Assembly: GCA_002400415.1 (NCBI GenBank)
Contig: DGQP01000007.1
Coordinates: 338,348 to 402,347, forward strand
From: Chitinophagaceae bacterium UBA4411
Lineage (GTDB): Bacteria; Bacteroidota; Bacteroidia; Chitinophagales; Chitinophagaceae
DNA length: 64,000 nt
Direction: 5' to 3'
A model generated the notes under the pieces. That model had not been told where the DNA came from. It saw only the letters and a program-made list of their open reading frames with translations, and did no database searches. How positions within the stretch are numbered: position 1 is the first letter of the stretch; the number at the start of each line of letters is the position of its first letter. Below, in pieces: positions 54,619 to 63,592 of this stretch. Made by a program: the position numbers and the translations under genes.

Positions 54619-54999
54619 TTATGTGTGCTCATAATAAGGGATCTCATCATCGCTGACCGCTTCTTTCTGGTTCCAGTATGCCTGGGTAACGATATGCCCG
54701 TCTTTGGTTTTCAGCGTCCGGCCGAAAATGGCATTGACCGTGTTAAAGGTATAATCAGTTACCCCTACAGTAAATGTTTCAGCCACCGGCGGGGGAGGAA
54801 CTGCTGTTGTTTCGCCTTCGGCAGGTTTGGGGGCAGGTGCAGCCTTTGGCGCCGGGGAAGGAACGGCTATTACTGTAAAACGATTGTATTCCAGCAGGTC
54901 TTTCAGGAATGCCACTCTTTCGGGCTTTACATTCTTTTCCACGATGCCGCATTTGACACCGCCCAGCTCTTCAAATTCATGATTTTTATTGAGTGCCAT
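54619..54999 (-). CDS. Proline/alanine-rich small protein downstream of nuoN
   Basis: 126 residues. An N-terminal domain (1-45) and a C-terminal domain (about 78-126) flank a linker rich in Pro and Ala (about 46-75, VPSPAPKAAPAPKPA). No signal peptide or helix. No family recognised. It lies 56 bp after nuoN on the same strand and before a strong terminator, so it is probably the last gene of the complex I operon; a functional link is not shown. Confidence 0.75.
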   Translation of the reverse strand: MALNKNHEFEELGGVKCGIVEKNVKPERVAFLKDLLEYNRFTVIAVPSPAPKAAPAPKPAEGETTAVPPPPVAETFTVGVTDYTFNTVNAIFGRTLKTKDGHIVTQAYWNQKEAVSDDEIPYYEHT

Positions 55000-55055
55000 A
55001 CAGGATTTATGGTTTGAAGTTTATGGATTGAAGTGATGGCAGTTCTTTCCGTGAT

Positions 55056-56453
55056 TTATTGTAATGATTCAATATGTTCAAATACCCAGCTTAATAAGCC
55101 CAGTAAAACAATACCGGCCCCGCAAATAATCAGCGCCATTTTTACGGAAGGACTGATCTCTATTTTTTCAATGGGTTGTTCATTCTTATCCATAAATACC
55201 GCCCTTACCACTCTTAAATAATAGTACAGGGAAATGATCATATTCAGTGCTGCCACAGTAATGAACCAGTAAGCAGCTGTTGAACCGGCAGCAGTCAGTA
55301 AGAACAACTTACCAAAGAAACCCGCGGTGGGTGGTACGCCTGCCAGGGAGAATAAGGCCAGGGCCAGTATCCAGCCGAGGAACGGATTGGTTTTATACAA
55401 GCCTTTATAATCATCAATATTTTCTTTGCCGGTCTGCCCGGAGATAACAGCAGCCACACCAAAAGCAGCCAGGTTGGAGAATACATAAATCAGTACAAAA
55501 TAAACAACAGCGGAAGTACCGATCTTGTCATTACTGCTGATACCTGCTAAAATAAAGCCTACCTGAGCAATGGAAGAAAATGCGAGGAAGCGTTTGATAT
55601 TCTGCTGGCGCAGGGCAAAAAGATTACCGGTCAGCATGGTGGCTACAGCCAGTATCACCAGCAGGATATACCAGGTATCCAGCATGGGCTGAAATACTTT
55701 GTACAGCGTTGACATGAAAATAAAGGCCACGGCTCCTTTGGAAACAACGGATAAAAATGCAGTGACGGCTATTGGTGAACCTTCATATACATCGGCTGTC
55801 CATAAATGGAAAGGAACGATAGAAAGTTTGAAGGCAAACGCTGTGAACAGGAAGATAAAAGCTAAGATTTGTAACGGGGATCCATCCAGTAAGCCGGGCA
55901 GTTCATTGAAGCTGACCGTGCCGGTGGCGCCGTATAGTAAAGAGATGCCGAATAATAAAATACCGGAAGAGAAGGCGGAAGATAAGATCATCTTCATGGC
56001 GCCTTCGGAAGAACGTTTTTTATCCAGGTCAAAATTGGCCATGGCGGCTACAGGAATAGTAGCCAGTTCTAATGACAGGTAGAAGATGAGCAGGTTGTCG
56101 CTGGAGATCATCAGGAACATGCCAAGCAGAGCCGATAACATCAGTAAAAAGAATTCAGCGAGGTGCTGCGTTTTTTTCAGCCAGCCGGCGCACAACAAAG
56201 AAATAAGGTAAACGGCCAGGTTCAGAATACTTTTCTGGAAAGCGATCAGCGAGCTTGTCGTAAACATATCGCCAAACAGGCTTCCTTCACTGTTGAAAAA
56301 GAAACCCAGCACAAAATTGACCAGTAGTAATACCTGTACCAGGGGCAGCAGTGATTCGTTCTTCAGGCCCTTGCTGATTTTGATGAACAGCAACAGGAAG
56401 ATGATGGCCGTAACCAGCAGTTCGCTTTTCATTAATGTGAGAAACTCATTCAT
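55056..56453 (-). CDS. nuoN: NADH-quinone oxidoreductase subunit N
   Basis: 465 residues, about 14 predicted helices, one of the three antiporter-like proton-pumping subunits of complex I. The family pattern LSLELATIPVAAMA, HLWTADVYEGSP and FSSIAQVGFILAG is present, including the conserved lysine and glutamate positions of the half-channels. It follows nuoM by 12 bp. Confidence 0.96.
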   Translation of the reverse strand: MNEFLTLMKSELLVTAIIFLLLFIKISKGLKNESLLPLVQVLLLVNFVLGFFFNSEGSLFGDMFTTSSLIAFQKSILNLAVYLISLLCAGWLKKTQHLAEFFLLMLSALLGMFLMISSDNLLIFYLSLELATIPVAAMANFDLDKKRSSEGAMKMILSSAFSSGILLFGISLLYGATGTVSFNELPGLLDGSPLQILAFIFLFTAFAFKLSIVPFHLWTADVYEGSPIAVTAFLSVVSKGAVAFIFMSTLYKVFQPMLDTWYILLVILAVATMLTGNLFALRQQNIKRFLAFSSIAQVGFILAGISSNDKIGTSAVVYFVLIYVFSNLAAFGVAAVISGQTGKENIDDYKGLYKTNPFLGWILALALFSLAGVPPTAGFFGKLFLLTAAGSTAAYWFITVAALNMIISLYYYLRVVRAVFMDKNEQPIEKIEISPSVKMALIICGAGIVLLGLLSWVFEHIESLQ

Positions 56454-56465
56454 CCGATCAATATT

Positions 56466-57944
56466 TTATTTTCCCGCAATCCTGTTCATGATCTCTTCAG
56501 CCGCCGGTCTCAGCAAATCATTTAGCCAGCCCGGTGCAATACCGATGGCTAAAATGCCGGCCACTAAAATGATAGCCGCCAGTCTTTCATTCCAGCCGGC
56601 ATCTTTCAGTTGTAAAAAACTCTCCTTCTTCACCGGGCCCATGGCAGTTTGGCCAATAGCTCTTAATATATATACAGCTGTTACCACGATAGACATGGCT
56701 GCAGCAATAGTTGCTACCCGGTGGAAAACATCATCATTTTGCCAGGAACCCATGAAGACCGTCATCTCGGCGACAAAACCACTCAATCCGGGTAAACCCA
56801 GCGAACAAAGACCCACGATAAAGAATATAGTGCTGATAAAAGGTAATGGTTTCATCAGGCCACCCATTTCATTCACCATCCTTGTATGGGTGCGGTCGTA
56901 GATCATACCGATGACGGCGAAGAAAAGAGCTGTCATCAAACCGTGAGATACCATTTGCATCAGGGCGCCGGTGATGGCTGTTTGTGTCAGCATACCAATA
57001 CCCAGCAAACTGAAACCAACGTGGCTCACGGAAGAATATGCATTGATATATTTCAGGTCTTTCTGCATCATGGTGGCGAAAGCGCCATATAAAATGGCGA
57101 TAGCAGAAAGAATGATGATAATATCGGCATATTGTTTGGCCCCTTCAGGTAATAAATAGGTAGCCACCCGCAAACAACCATAACCGCCAAGTTTCATGGA
57201 AATACCCGCAAGAAACATCGAACCGGCAGTGGGTGCGGAGGAGTGACCATCAGGTACCCATGTATGTAAAGGGAACAGGGCGGTGAAAACACCAAAACCA
57301 ACAAACAAAAACGGGAATAATAAATGCTGCGTATCTGCGGGTATAGCTGTTTTTGATAATGCCAGTAAATCAAAACTATGTTCTCCAGTGAAATACAAAC
57401 CCAGCATACCCACTAAGATCAGTGCAGAACCACCCATCAGCATTAGGGCCAGTTTATTGGCGCTGTATTCTTTCTTGCCACTTCCCCAGATACCGATCAG
57501 TAAATACTTGGGTATCACGGAAATCTCAAGGAAGAAGAAAAGAATGAACAGGTCAAGCGAAATAAAGAAACCATAGGCGCCAAGTGCCAGTAAGAGGAGC
57601 AGAAAGTAAAATTCTTTGGTCATCTTCTCAATATTCCAGGAAACCAGTACCCCGGCGATAACCACAAAAGAGGTCAGTAAGATCATGGCGACTGAAATAC
57701 CATCCACGCCAAAATGGAAATTGATACCCAGGGATGAAAACAAAGGGTAGTTCATTTCAAAAAATACCTGTCCTGTATTACCAGCGGCTGTTTCCTGCCG
57801 GAAGGCAAGAAGTAAGGCAGCTGCTAATCCCAATTGTACAACAGAGCCGGCTAATGATATCCATCTTACCTGCTGCCGGTTGCGGGAAAGCAATACGGCA
57901 ACCGCTGTCAGTAATGGGGCTCCTATGAGTAATAAAAGGTTCAT
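56466..57944 (-). CDS. nuoM: NADH-quinone oxidoreductase subunit M
   Basis: 492 residues, about 14 predicted helices. The antiporter-like motifs are clear: LFFFLEISVIPKYLLIGIWG, LHTWVPDGHSSAPTAGS and YSSVSHVGFSLLGIG. A TTG at 57947 lies one codon upstream, but the ATG at 57944 is used. It lies between nuoL and nuoN. Confidence 0.96.
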   Translation of the reverse strand: MNLLLLIGAPLLTAVAVLLSRNRQQVRWISLAGSVVQLGLAAALLLAFRQETAAGNTGQVFFEMNYPLFSSLGINFHFGVDGISVAMILLTSFVVIAGVLVSWNIEKMTKEFYFLLLLLALGAYGFFISLDLFILFFFLEISVIPKYLLIGIWGSGKKEYSANKLALMLMGGSALILVGMLGLYFTGEHSFDLLALSKTAIPADTQHLLFPFLFVGFGVFTALFPLHTWVPDGHSSAPTAGSMFLAGISMKLGGYGCLRVATYLLPEGAKQYADIIIILSAIAILYGAFATMMQKDLKYINAYSSVSHVGFSLLGIGMLTQTAITGALMQMVSHGLMTALFFAVIGMIYDRTHTRMVNEMGGLMKPLPFISTIFFIVGLCSLGLPGLSGFVAEMTVFMGSWQNDDVFHRVATIAAAMSIVVTAVYILRAIGQTAMGPVKKESFLQLKDAGWNERLAAIILVAGILAIGIAPGWLNDLLRPAAEEIMNRIAGK

Positions 57945-57966
57945 CAATTCTTATTTATCAAAATGT

Positions 57967-59901
57967 CTATCTCCAAACATAAATAAACAGGGCGGCCAAT
58001 ACGATCACTCCTGCCAGGAAATAAATTGCATATTGCTGCACTTTGCCGGATTGCATTTTTTTAATTCCTTCTGAAATTTCCTGTGTTGCCTTCCCGGCCA
58101 GGTTCACCATACCATCCACTACATTCCTGTCGAACCAGGCAGCAGGTCTTCCCACCAGGTTGAACAATACTTTTTTTGTAATGAACAGGTAGATTTCGTC
58201 AATATAAAATTTATGATAAGCTGCTTTGTACAATCCGCCCAGTGAAGCAGCCAGTTTCGCCGGTCTGTCATTTTGTTTTTTATAAAACCACAAAGCGATC
58301 AGAATACCTGCAATACCAATAGCAACCGGTGCGATCGAGAAGTTCAAATGAAAATGCGATACTAATGGTTTACCATCGGCACTTACGAATTCACCAAAAG
58401 GAATGAAGCCGGCAGCGGCTGCGCCAACTGCTAATAAGACCAGTGGCAGCATCATCACGAAACCACCTTCTCCATGCGTTTCACCATGTGCATGATGCGG
58501 TTTGTTCCAGAATATATTGAAATACAGCCGGAACATATAGAAAGCAGTAAGCCCTGAAGTGATCAGTGCGATCCAGTAGATCGCCGTATTATTCTGGTAA
58601 GCAGCTAATAAAATTTCTTCTTTACTAAAGAACCCTGCGAAAGGAGGCACACCGGCAATCGCCAGGCAGGCAATTAAGAAAGTGAGATGCGTAATGGGCA
58701 AATATTTTCTCAGGCCGCCCATGTCTTTCATATCGTTACTGTGTACATAATGTATCACAGCACCGGCTCCGAGGAATAACAAGGCTTTGAACATGGCGTG
58801 AGTGAATAAGTGGAACATCGAAGCTGTGTAACCTAACGCCGCTTCACCACCATAGCCTGATACGCCTAAGGAGAACATCATATACCCGATCTGCGACATG
58901 GTGGAATAGGCCAGTACCCTTTTAATATCGGTTTGTGTGCAGGCTATAATAGCGGCAATGATCGCTGATACGGCACCCACCCAACCCACTAATTCTAACA
59001 CGGCAGGTGTGGTGATGGAAAATACCGGGAATAATCTTGCCACTAAATAAACACCTGCCACCACCATTGTAGCAGCATGGATCAATGCAGAAACAGGAGT
59101 GGGGCCTTCCATCGCATCCGGCAGCCAGATATGCAGCGGGAACATGGCACTTTTACCGGCACCGCCGATAAAGACCAGCATCGCTCCCCATGATAAAGCC
59201 GACACGCCGAGGAAAGAATATGTAACGGACGTTTTCAGTTCGTTGGATTCAGGTGATGTTAGCCGTTCAATGAGAGTGGTAAAATCCAGTGTACCCGAAC
59301 AGAAAGCCAGAATTAAAATGCCGATTAAAAAACCGAGATCGGCAAAACGGGTAACGATAAATGCTTTTTTACAGGCAGCCACGGCACTGGGCCTGTCATA
59401 ATAGTAACCGATGAGTAAGAAAGACGATACACCCACTAATTCCCAGAAAATATAGATCTGGAAAATATTACTGGCTACCACCAGTCCCAGCATGGAAAAA
59501 GTAAACAACCCGAGGAATGCGTAATAGGTCGGGAACCGTTCTTCTCCTTTCAGGTAACCAAGGCTGTAGATATGCACCATCAGTGAAACAAATGTAACCA
59601 CTACCAGCATCATCACGGAAATGGGATCAATGAGCAATCCCATATCAATGGAAACATTGTCAGTGAATTCAAGCCAGGTCAGTTGCAGCGGAACAAATTT
59701 TTGGTATACACCATTTACATGTCCGTACACAAAGAAATAATCATAAGCAGTGTACAAGGCTAAAATGGTGGAAGTAAGTAAGAGGGCTGTCCCGATAATA
59801 CCGGAACTGGCTTTGAAATATTTTCTGCCGAATAAGCCAAGCAGTATAAACCCGGCAAGCGGCAACAAAGGGATCAGGGCTATGACAGTTGCGTTGGGCA
59901 T
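57967..59901 (-). CDS. nuoL: NADH-quinone oxidoreductase subunit L
   Basis: 644 residues with about 15 helices and the long lateral helix typical of NuoL at the C-terminus (after the KAAYHKFYIDEIYLF region). Family motifs WELVGVSSFLLIGYYYDRP, PLHIWLPDAMEGPTPVSALIH (parts of longer runs) and YSTMSQIGYMMFSLG. It follows nuoK by 6 bp. Confidence 0.97.
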   Translation of the reverse strand: MPNATVIALIPLLPLAGFILLGLFGRKYFKASSGIIGTALLLTSTILALYTAYDYFFVYGHVNGVYQKFVPLQLTWLEFTDNVSIDMGLLIDPISVMMLVVVTFVSLMVHIYSLGYLKGEERFPTYYAFLGLFTFSMLGLVVASNIFQIYIFWELVGVSSFLLIGYYYDRPSAVAACKKAFIVTRFADLGFLIGILILAFCSGTLDFTTLIERLTSPESNELKTSVTYSFLGVSALSWGAMLVFIGGAGKSAMFPLHIWLPDAMEGPTPVSALIHAATMVVAGVYLVARLFPVFSITTPAVLELVGWVGAVSAIIAAIIACTQTDIKRVLAYSTMSQIGYMMFSLGVSGYGGEAALGYTASMFHLFTHAMFKALLFLGAGAVIHYVHSNDMKDMGGLRKYLPITHLTFLIACLAIAGVPPFAGFFSKEEILLAAYQNNTAIYWIALITSGLTAFYMFRLYFNIFWNKPHHAHGETHGEGGFVMMLPLVLLAVGAAAAGFIPFGEFVSADGKPLVSHFHLNFSIAPVAIGIAGILIALWFYKKQNDRPAKLAASLGGLYKAAYHKFYIDEIYLFITKKVLFNLVGRPAAWFDRNVVDGMVNLAGKATQEISEGIKKMQSGKVQQYAIYFLAGVIVLAALFIYVWR

Positions 59902-59907
59902 ATGGGT

Positions 59908-60222
59908 CTAATACTTTAGGTCTTCTGCATTCTCCACATCAATGGACTGGTGACTGCGGTATAAATTAATTATGATCGCAATGGCCACAGCGGCTTCGGC
60001 GGCGGCAATAGCAATGATGAATACGGTAAAGAACAGGCCATCCAGTTTGCCGGGCCAGCAATATTTATTGAAGGCAATGAAATTCAGGTTCACACTGTTC
60101 AGTATCAGTTCAATGCTCATCAGCATGGTGATCAGGTTTCTTCTTGTCAGAAAACCGTACACACCGATGAAGAACAGCGCTGCGCTGATAAATAAAATAT
60201 GATATAGTCCGGGTTCCATCAT
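59908..60222 (-). CDS. nuoK: NADH-quinone oxidoreductase subunit K
   Basis: 104 residues, three predicted helices. The two conserved membrane glutamates are visible in MLMSIELILNSVNLN and AAAEAAVAIAI. Start codons ATG-ATG at 60222/60219. It overlaps nuoJ by 4 bp. Confidence 0.97.
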   Translation of the reverse strand: MMEPGLYHILFISAALFFIGVYGFLTRRNLITMLMSIELILNSVNLNFIAFNKYCWPGKLDGLFFTVFIIAIAAAEAAVAIAIIINLYRSHQSIDVENAEDLKY

Positions 60223-60737
60223 TTTGTTTCCGGTTTACTTCTTAAAGCAATTACGATACAACCCACCATCGCTGCCAGCAATAACATAGAGATTACTTCA
60301 AAGGGTAAGGCATAGCCTCCATCATCCACAGTCAGCATTTTTTTACCAATATCCGCCACCGTAGGAGCAGTTGTTGTTTCCGCGATATTGAACTGGTGCT
60401 GGTACACCTGCAGCATGCTGAGGGCAAAACCACAGAACACAGCAAGTGCAGCAAATATTTTACGGTCTGTTTTCTGTTTGGGTAATTTTTCTCCTGCCTG
60501 TTGCGTCAGGAAAATAGAGAAGATGATCAGTACCACGATGCCACCGACATAGACCACGATCTGCACGGCAGCAATGAACTGATATTCTAACCAGAAATAC
60601 AAACCGGCGATACCGATGAGGGAAAACAGCAGTGAAATGGCGGCACGGAATATCTGTCTTGTGCTGACGGCGATGATACCGCAACCCAGTGTAAGGGCAG
60701 CGAGTATATAAAATAATATGGTTGATCCTGTAATCAT
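60219..60737 (-). CDS. nuoJ: NADH-quinone oxidoreductase subunit J
   Basis: 172 residues, five predicted helices, with the conserved VQIVVYVGGIVVLIIF region of helix 3 that has the pi-bulge in complex I structures. It overlaps nuoI and nuoK by 4 bp each, so the three are translationally coupled. Confidence 0.96.
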   Translation of the reverse strand: MITGSTILFYILAALTLGCGIIAVSTRQIFRAAISLLFSLIGIAGLYFWLEYQFIAAVQIVVYVGGIVVLIIFSIFLTQQAGEKLPKQKTDRKIFAALAVFCGFALSMLQVYQHQFNIAETTTAPTVADIGKKMLTVDDGGYALPFEVISMLLLAAMVGCIVIALRSKPETK

Positions 60738-61210
60738 TCTACTCCATCCATGATTTTAGAGCCGGGGTTATTTAAGATCTTTGTCAGTTCGCTGCGGTCG
60801 AATACACTGTGTTCAAAAGTTTGTGCCATTTTGATCGCATCAGAAGGGCAGGCTTCCACGCATAGGTTGCACATGGTGCAGAGCTCAAGGTGATACACCA
60901 GCTTATCAATCGCTTTTTTCTTTTTGCCTTCGGGGGTCAGTTCATTTTTGAAGACCACTTTAATGGTACCGTTGGGGCAGGCCAGTTCACAAGCCTGGCA
61001 ACCGGTGCAGCGGTGTTCATTCTTTTCATTATGCGGCATCACCACTTCTCCTTTGAAGCGTTCGGCCATCACCAGTGTGTCCCGGTTATCAGGGTATTGC
61101 TGGGTGATGATTTCTTTGTGGTGCGTAAAATAATACAGAGTCCGCTTCATGCCGACCAGTAATGATTTTACACCGCGGTAAACTTCTTTTATGTATTTTA
61201 TTATGAACAT
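60734..61210 (-). CDS. nuoI: NADH-quinone oxidoreductase subunit I
   Basis: 158 residues carrying two [4Fe-4S] clusters: C68-x2-C71-x2-C74-x3-C78 and C111-x2-C114-x2-C117-x3-C121. It carries electrons from the peripheral arm towards the quinone site. In complexes without NuoEFG this subunit is the likely entry point for a reduced ferredoxin (known for related enzymes; inferred here). Confidence 0.96.
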   Translation of the reverse strand: MFIIKYIKEVYRGVKSLLVGMKRTLYYFTHHKEIITQQYPDNRDTLVMAERFKGEVVMPHNEKNEHRCTGCQACELACPNGTIKVVFKNELTPEGKKKKAIDKLVYHLELCTMCNLCVEACPSDAIKMAQTFEHSVFDRSELTKILNNPGSKIMDGVE

Positions 61211-61304
61211 AAGCTACTAGCTTTTAGCTGCGAGCTATGATTTTTAAATGGTTCCGTTTTTTTCTCTTCAAAAGAACTTTTTCCTTACCTCTTCCGGGCC
61301 GGGA
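61211..61304. repeat. AGCT-rich spacer between nuoH and nuoI
   Basis: The 94-bp gap begins with AGCTACTAGCTTTTAGCTGC and then GAGCTATG, a run of AGCT-containing units. It interrupts an otherwise tight operon. Probably an intergenic repeat; no gene. Confidence 0.45.
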
Positions 61305-62381
61305 TCAAAAATGCCAGCCTAATATTGCCATTGCCGTTGCCAGCAACAGGTTGATCATACTGATCGGTAATAAATATTTCCATTCCAGGTTCAGCAACTG
61401 GTCGATCCTTAATCTCGGGAAGGTCCATCTGAACCACATGATCAAAAAGATCAGGAAGAACGTTTTTCCAAAAAACCAGATACTGGACGGGATATAATCC
61501 ATGACATGGTTAAACTGCGTCCAGTTGCCAATATGAAAGGGCATCCATCCGCCCAGGAACAACGTGGCGCCGATCGCACAAACAATAAACACGTTGATAT
61601 ATTCTGCCAGGAAGAACAAAGCGAACTTCATTCCTGAATATTCGGTATGGAAACCAGCCGTCAATTCGGATTCAGCTTCTGCCAGGTCAAATGGTGCCCG
61701 GTTGGTTTCAGCTGTTACGGCAATAATAAACGTAACAAAAGCGATCCACACGGGGAGGTGGCCTTTAAAGATCCACCAGCCGGTGGCCTGCGCATGAATG
61801 ATATCAGATACCTGCAGGCTGCCGGTTAAAACAACGATGGTCAGGATGGACAGACCGGCGGATAGTTCATAGCTTACGATCTGGGCGCCACTGCGCATCG
61901 CACCCATCAGTGAATATTTATTATTACTGGACCAGCCGGCCATCAGAATACTGATAACCATGATCGATGAAACTGCTGATACATACAGCACCCCGATATT
62001 CATATCCCACAGCTGGAAATCTTTGGCAAAAGCGATGGGTGCCATCAGCAGCATCGCCACGATCATCGCAATAAAAGGCGCCACGTTGAATAATAACTTA
62101 TCAGCACCACTGGGCGTCAGTCCTTCTTTCACAATCAGTTTCAGGGTGTCGGCTAAGGATTGCAGCAAGCCTTGCGGTCCCACCCGGTTTGGCCCGAGAC
62201 GGATCTGTATCCAGGCAGCCACCCTTCTTTCCATCAATACCAGTACTAATCCCAATGCAGCAAATAAACCGATAACAGCCACACCTGCCAGTACCATTTC
62301 GATCACTAAGGTCCAGGTCGGGTTGAAGATGCTGCTCAACCATTCATGCAGTTCATTGGCGATATGACTAAAGCTCCACAT
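61305..62381 (-). CDS. nuoH: NADH-quinone oxidoreductase subunit H
   Basis: 358 residues, eight predicted helices. Quinone-chamber motifs are present: ERRVAAWIQIRLGPNRVGPQG (in parts), ETNRAPFDLAEAESELTAGF (in parts) and FAEYINVF-like FLAEYINVF. Its ATG is 4 bp after the nuoD stop, leaving no room for nuoE, nuoF or nuoG, which usually lie here. Confidence 0.97.
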   Translation of the reverse strand: MWSFSHIANELHEWLSSIFNPTWTLVIEMVLAGVAVIGLFAALGLVLVLMERRVAAWIQIRLGPNRVGPQGLLQSLADTLKLIVKEGLTPSGADKLLFNVAPFIAMIVAMLLMAPIAFAKDFQLWDMNIGVLYVSAVSSIMVISILMAGWSSNNKYSLMGAMRSGAQIVSYELSAGLSILTIVVLTGSLQVSDIIHAQATGWWIFKGHLPVWIAFVTFIIAVTAETNRAPFDLAEAESELTAGFHTEYSGMKFALFFLAEYINVFIVCAIGATLFLGGWMPFHIGNWTQFNHVMDYIPSSIWFFGKTFFLIFLIMWFRWTFPRLRIDQLLNLEWKYLLPISMINLLLATAMAILGWHF

Positions 62382-62385
62382 TATT

Positions 62386-63537
62386 TTATCTGTCTATGTC
62401 AGGTATTACTAAATCTAATGTTCCCATCATCGCTACCAGGTCTCCCAGTTTACTGCCACGGGCAATATGATCAAGTACAGAAAGGTTGGAGAACCCCGGT
62501 GAACGGAATTTGATCCTGTACGGGGTAGTGCCACCTTCACTTACGATATATACACCCAGTTCACCACGGGCTGTTTCCACCCGTTGGTAAAATTCTCCTT
62601 TAGGTAATTTCAATACCGCTTTTGTCTTGGCCTGGAAATCACCGTCAGGGATATTATCAATCAGTTGTTCAATGATGCGGATGGATTGTTGCATTTCCCG
62701 CAGCCGGATCATATAACGGGCAAAAGAATCGCCGGCTGTCTCGAGCACTTCATCAAATTCCAGTTTATTATAGATCTCGTAGGGATAAATTTTTCTTATA
62801 TCAGAACTGACACCACTGCCCCTGGCAACCGGGCCTGAACAACCATAAGAGATGGCATCTTCCGGTGATAAATAACCAATACCTTTCATCCTGTTCTGGA
62901 AAATGATATTGCCGGTTATCAGTTCATCGTATTCATGGATCTTACGTTTGTATAAGTGCAGGAACTCTTTCACTCTCTTCTGGAAATCAGGATGCAGGTC
63001 CTGCATCACACCACCGGGCACCATATAATTCATGGTGAGCCTGGCACCGCAGGTTTCTTCCATAATATCGTTGATGCTTTCTCTTTCCCGGAAAGCATGG
63101 AAGAAAGGCGTAAAAGCACCGAGATCCATCGCCATTGCTCCCCACCAGAGTTCATGGGATGCAATGCGGGTTAATTCATCCATTAATACTCTTATTACCT
63201 GTGCCCTCGGAGGAACTTCCACCTGCAAACCTTTTTCGACGCATAAGGCACAGGCATGATTATTAATATGTGAAGAGAGATAATCCATCCGGCTGGTCAC
63301 ATAAATGAACTGGCGGTAAGTAAGGCTTTCACACATTTTTTCAATGGAACGATGGATATAACCCAGGTGCGGTTCCACTTTTTTGATTGTTTCACCATTC
63401 AGTGTAATCACGAGGTGCAACACACCGTGTGTTGCAGGGTGCTGAGGTCCTACATTAATTGTAATATTTCCGGCCCCATCATCTCCCGCCGGGGAAACAG
63501 GTGAAGAGTCATTTAATATGGAGGTCTCTCTGTACAT
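62386..63537 (-). CDS. nuoD: NADH-quinone oxidoreductase subunit D
   Basis: 383 residues, the 49-kDa-type subunit next to the quinone site. Family motifs NVGPQHPATHGVLHL, PHLGYIHRSIEKM and the C-terminal LGDLVAMMGTLDLVIPDIDR are present. The protein is separate from NuoC, not fused as in some lineages. It follows nuoC by 55 bp. Confidence 0.97.
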   Translation of the reverse strand: MYRETSILNDSSPVSPAGDDGAGNITINVGPQHPATHGVLHLVITLNGETIKKVEPHLGYIHRSIEKMCESLTYRQFIYVTSRMDYLSSHINNHACALCVEKGLQVEVPPRAQVIRVLMDELTRIASHELWWGAMAMDLGAFTPFFHAFRERESINDIMEETCGARLTMNYMVPGGVMQDLHPDFQKRVKEFLHLYKRKIHEYDELITGNIIFQNRMKGIGYLSPEDAISYGCSGPVARGSGVSSDIRKIYPYEIYNKLEFDEVLETAGDSFARYMIRLREMQQSIRIIEQLIDNIPDGDFQAKTKAVLKLPKGEFYQRVETARGELGVYIVSEGGTTPYRIKFRSPGFSNLSVLDHIARGSKLGDLVAMMGTLDLVIPDIDR

Positions 63538-63592
63538 TTTAGAATTTTCTGGTAAATGTTTTACTCTTCAAATCAGTTGGTTTTACAAGGCT

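Noticed and set aside
56293..56901. Plus-strand open frame of 202 codons
   Set aside because: Antisense to nuoN and nuoM, rich in Met, Lys and Ser as expected from the reverse of membrane-protein codons.
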